Shown here piece by piece: positions 51,898 to 53,596 of a stretch of DNA of 53,596 nt. The notes beneath the pieces are model-generated. The model ran no database searches. It worked only from the letters and a program-made list of their open reading frames with translations, and had not been told where the DNA came from. Origin of the DNA: Chitinophaga pinensis (GTDB lineage Bacteria; Bacteroidota; Bacteroidia; Chitinophagales; UBA10324). Numbering within the stretch: position 1 is the stretch's first letter; every line of letters begins with the position of its first letter. Where the stretch lies: assembly GCA_945892775.1 (NCBI GenBank), contig CAMDDP010000019.1:1-53596 (forward strand). The letters run 5' to 3'. Both the position numbers and the translations under genes were made by a program.

Positions 51898-53286
51898 ATG
51901 AACAATACCTACCACGACCTCATCCATCAGACCTTTGATTTTCCTCAAGAAGGTTTTAAAGTTGAAGATAACCATTTATTCTTCAACGGAGTTTCACTCC
52001 AACATCTCATTGACAAATACGGCACGCCGCTTAAACTGACTTATTTGCCGAAGATAACTTCGCAGATAAAAAAAACAAAAGCAAATTTCAATAAAGTATT
52101 TAAAGAGTTGAAGTATCCTGGAAAATACTTTTATTGCTACTGCACTAAGAGTTCGCATTTTTCTTATGTGTTAGAAGAGGCATTGAAGAGTGAAATCCAT
52201 TTGGAAACTTCATTTGCCTACGACCTTGACATTGTTCAGAAAGTTTACAAAAAAGGATGGATTAACAAAGACACTTTTATTATTTGCAATGGGTATAAAA
52301 CAAAATTGTATACTAATAAGATTGCAAAGATGATTAATGAAGGATTCAATGTGATTCCTGTGTTAGATAGCAAGGTGGAGATTGAAGCCTATCAGCGCAC
52401 CGTAAAAGGTGAATGCAACATCGGAATAAGAATAGCTGCTGAGGAGGAGCCAACTTTTCAATTTTATACTTCCCGTTTAGGAATTCGTTGGAAAGAAATA
52501 TTGGAGTTTTATGTTCAGCGTATTCACAATAGCAAAAAGTTTAAGTTGAAGATGCTCCATTTTTTTATTAACACAGGAATTAAGGACGATGCATATTATT
52601 GGAGTGAATTGAATAAAGCATTGACTGTTTATTGTCAATTGAAAAAAATTTGTCCTTCGTTAGATTCGTTAAATATTGGCGGCGGATTTCCTATTAGAAA
52701 TAGTTTGGGTTTTGCTTTTGATTACGATTACATGATTCGTGAAATTGTAACACAAATTAAAAATGTATGCAAGAAAGAAAAAATTGACCCACCAAATATT
52801 TATACTGAATTCGGAAGTTATACTGTTGGTGAATCGGGGGCGGCAATTTACCAGGTGCTGAGCCAGAAACAACAAAATGACTCTGAGCAGTGGTACATGA
52901 TTGACAGCAGTTTTATTACTACGCTTCCTGATACATGGGGAATTGGTCAGCGGTTTTTAATGCTGCCAATTAATAAGTGGGATACTGAATATCAGCGCGT
53001 AAATCTCGGTGGACTTACTTGCGACTCACATGATTATTATAATTCTGAAGTTCATGTTAATCAGGTATTCCTTCCCAAAATCAATAATGGTGACCCACTG
53101 TATATCGGCTTCTTTCACACGGGTGCTTATCAAGATCAATTGAGTGGTTATGGTGGAATAAAACATTGTTTGATTCCATCACCCAAGCATGTATTAATCA
53201 ACTACGATAAAAAAGGTGTTCTGAAAGATTGGTTGTTTGCCAAGGAGCAAACTTCGCAAAGCATGTTGAAGATTTTAGGATATTAA
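51898..53286 (+). CDS. speA: Arginine decarboxylase (fold III, Bacteroidota short form)
   Basis: This 462-residue PLP enzyme has the alanine-racemase-like barrel. The PLP lysine is in YFYCYCTKSSHFSYV, which resembles the usual Y-x-K-A-N segment. It has SLNIGGGFPIRNSLGF for the phosphate, and an EFGSYTVGESGA segment in the second half. Bacteroidota speA products are near this length, much shorter than the 630-residue proteobacterial SpeA. It should make agmatine for polyamine synthesis. A related diaminopimelate or ornithine decarboxylase is less likely. It is divergent from arginase. Confidence 0.85.
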   Translation: MNNTYHDLIHQTFDFPQEGFKVEDNHLFFNGVSLQHLIDKYGTPLKLTYLPKITSQIKKTKANFNKVFKELKYPGKYFYCYCTKSSHFSYVLEEALKSEIHLETSFAYDLDIVQKVYKKGWINKDTFIICNGYKTKLYTNKIAKMINEGFNVIPVLDSKVEIEAYQRTVKGECNIGIRIAAEEEPTFQFYTSRLGIRWKEILEFYVQRIHNSKKFKLKMLHFFINTGIKDDAYYWSELNKALTVYCQLKKICPSLDSLNIGGGFPIRNSLGFAFDYDYMIREIVTQIKNVCKKEKIDPPNIYTEFGSYTVGESGAAIYQVLSQKQQNDSEQWYMIDSSFITTLPDTWGIGQRFLMLPINKWDTEYQRVNLGGLTCDSHDYYNSEVHVNQVFLPKINNGDPLYIGFFHTGAYQDQLSGYGGIKHCLIPSPKHVLINYDKKGVLKDWLFAKEQTSQSMLKILGY

Positions 53287-53477
53287 AATCGCTTTCGAGG
53301 GCTTTACTATTTGAAATTCTATTTTTTTTAAAAAAATATTTTCGTTTTCGAAAAAAAATAAATTCCTTTTTTTTAATGTAATTTATTTATAAAATAAAAT
53401 CTGAAGCACTTATAATAATTAAAGAAGATTGCAAAGGAATAATCAAAAACAGATCAAAATAAAAAGCAAAATGAATT

Positions 53478-53506
53478 TTGATAGGAACTTAAAACATTTA
53501 CATTTG
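53478..53506 (+). promoter_or_regulatory. Promoter of tRNA-Asp
   Basis: A TTG at 53478-53480 and TACATTTG at 53499-53506 are 18 bases apart, matching the SRP promoter exactly. The tRNA begins 16 bases after the box. The rest of the 235-base gap after speA is very AT-rich, with nothing else seen. Confidence 0.7.
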
Positions 53507-53521
53507 CCATTCCAAAAAACT

Positions 53522-53595
53522 GGTCTGGTAGTTTAGTTGGTTAGAATGCTGCCCTGTCACGGCGGAGGTCGTGGGTTCGAGTCCCATCCAGACCG
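53522..53595 (+). tRNA. tRNA-Asp (anticodon GTC)
   Basis: The acceptor stem GGTCTGG (53522-53528) pairs with CCAGACC (53588-53594), with discriminator G at 53595. The anticodon loop CTGTCAC gives GTC. The T-loop reads GGTTCGAGTCC, with the usual D-arm AGTTGGTTAGA. It is 74 bases long. Only one base follows in the window, so a genomic CCA cannot be judged. Confidence 0.97.
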
Positions 53596-53596
53596 C

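Overview
The window is chromosomal DNA from a low-GC member of the Bacteroidota. The evidence is type IX secretion (T9SS) cargo with both type A and type B C-terminal sorting domains, a PorP/SprF-family protein, PorD (DUF4835), the omega-like RpoZ and BamD typical of the phylum, a short molybdopterin-less NuoG, and gene starts preceded by the Bacteroidota -7 box TAnnTTTG instead of strong Shine-Dalgarno sequences. I cannot place it below phylum from sequence alone. I see no insertion sequence, phage, CRISPR array or plasmid function.

Layout. 1-7.1 kb: the tail of an FKBP-type prolyl isomerase, then a leftward block of dapD, an FkbM-type methyltransferase, a T9SS cargo made of about 90-residue Ig-like repeats, and a family 4-type glycosyltransferase. 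A compact GC-richer hairpin element lies between the last two. An outer-membrane barrel gene lies upstream of dapD. 7.2-13.4 kb: mixed housekeeping genes (MORN-type lipoprotein, SDR, ribH, metallo-hydrolase, lipoprotein, plsC-pdxJ, and an orphan LytTR regulator with a TTG start). 13.7-21.9 kb: a complex I operon, nuoABCDEFGHIJK, closed by a strong bidirectional terminator and lacking nuoL, nuoM and nuoN. 22-24.3 kb: an ammonium transporter with a cognate-looking outer-membrane porin. 24.5-29.7 kb: an ABC exporter, queG, a small lipoprotein, a fatty-acid desaturase and a LuxE-like acyl-protein synthetase.

29.8-40.2 kb: a leftward four-gene block devoted to T9SS surface proteins. It holds a propeller/PKD type B cargo, a propeller-only paralog, a 1859-residue PKD adhesin-like type B cargo and a PorP/SprF partner, ending at a terminator. 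40.4-42.8 kb: the SRP RNA gene directly upstream of a transaldolase, and an SLC13 transporter. 43.0-45.3 kb: an FG-GAP repeat T9SS type A protein. 45.6-48.8 kb: the compact operon bamD-rpoZ-coaBC-porD. 48.9-53.3 kb: three arginine-related genes (argS, arginase, arginine decarboxylase). The window ends with tRNA-Asp(GTC).

The main themes are T9SS export (cargo, PorP/SprF, PorD), respiration (partial complex I) and arginine use. The most useful second-look items are the missing nuoLMN, the four-gene T9SS block with its sorting-domain-free propeller paralog, the unexplained structured element at 1436-1497, the nearly identical internal duplication in the Ig-repeat cargo, and the shared TTG-N18-TACATTTG promoter of the SRP RNA and tRNA genes.
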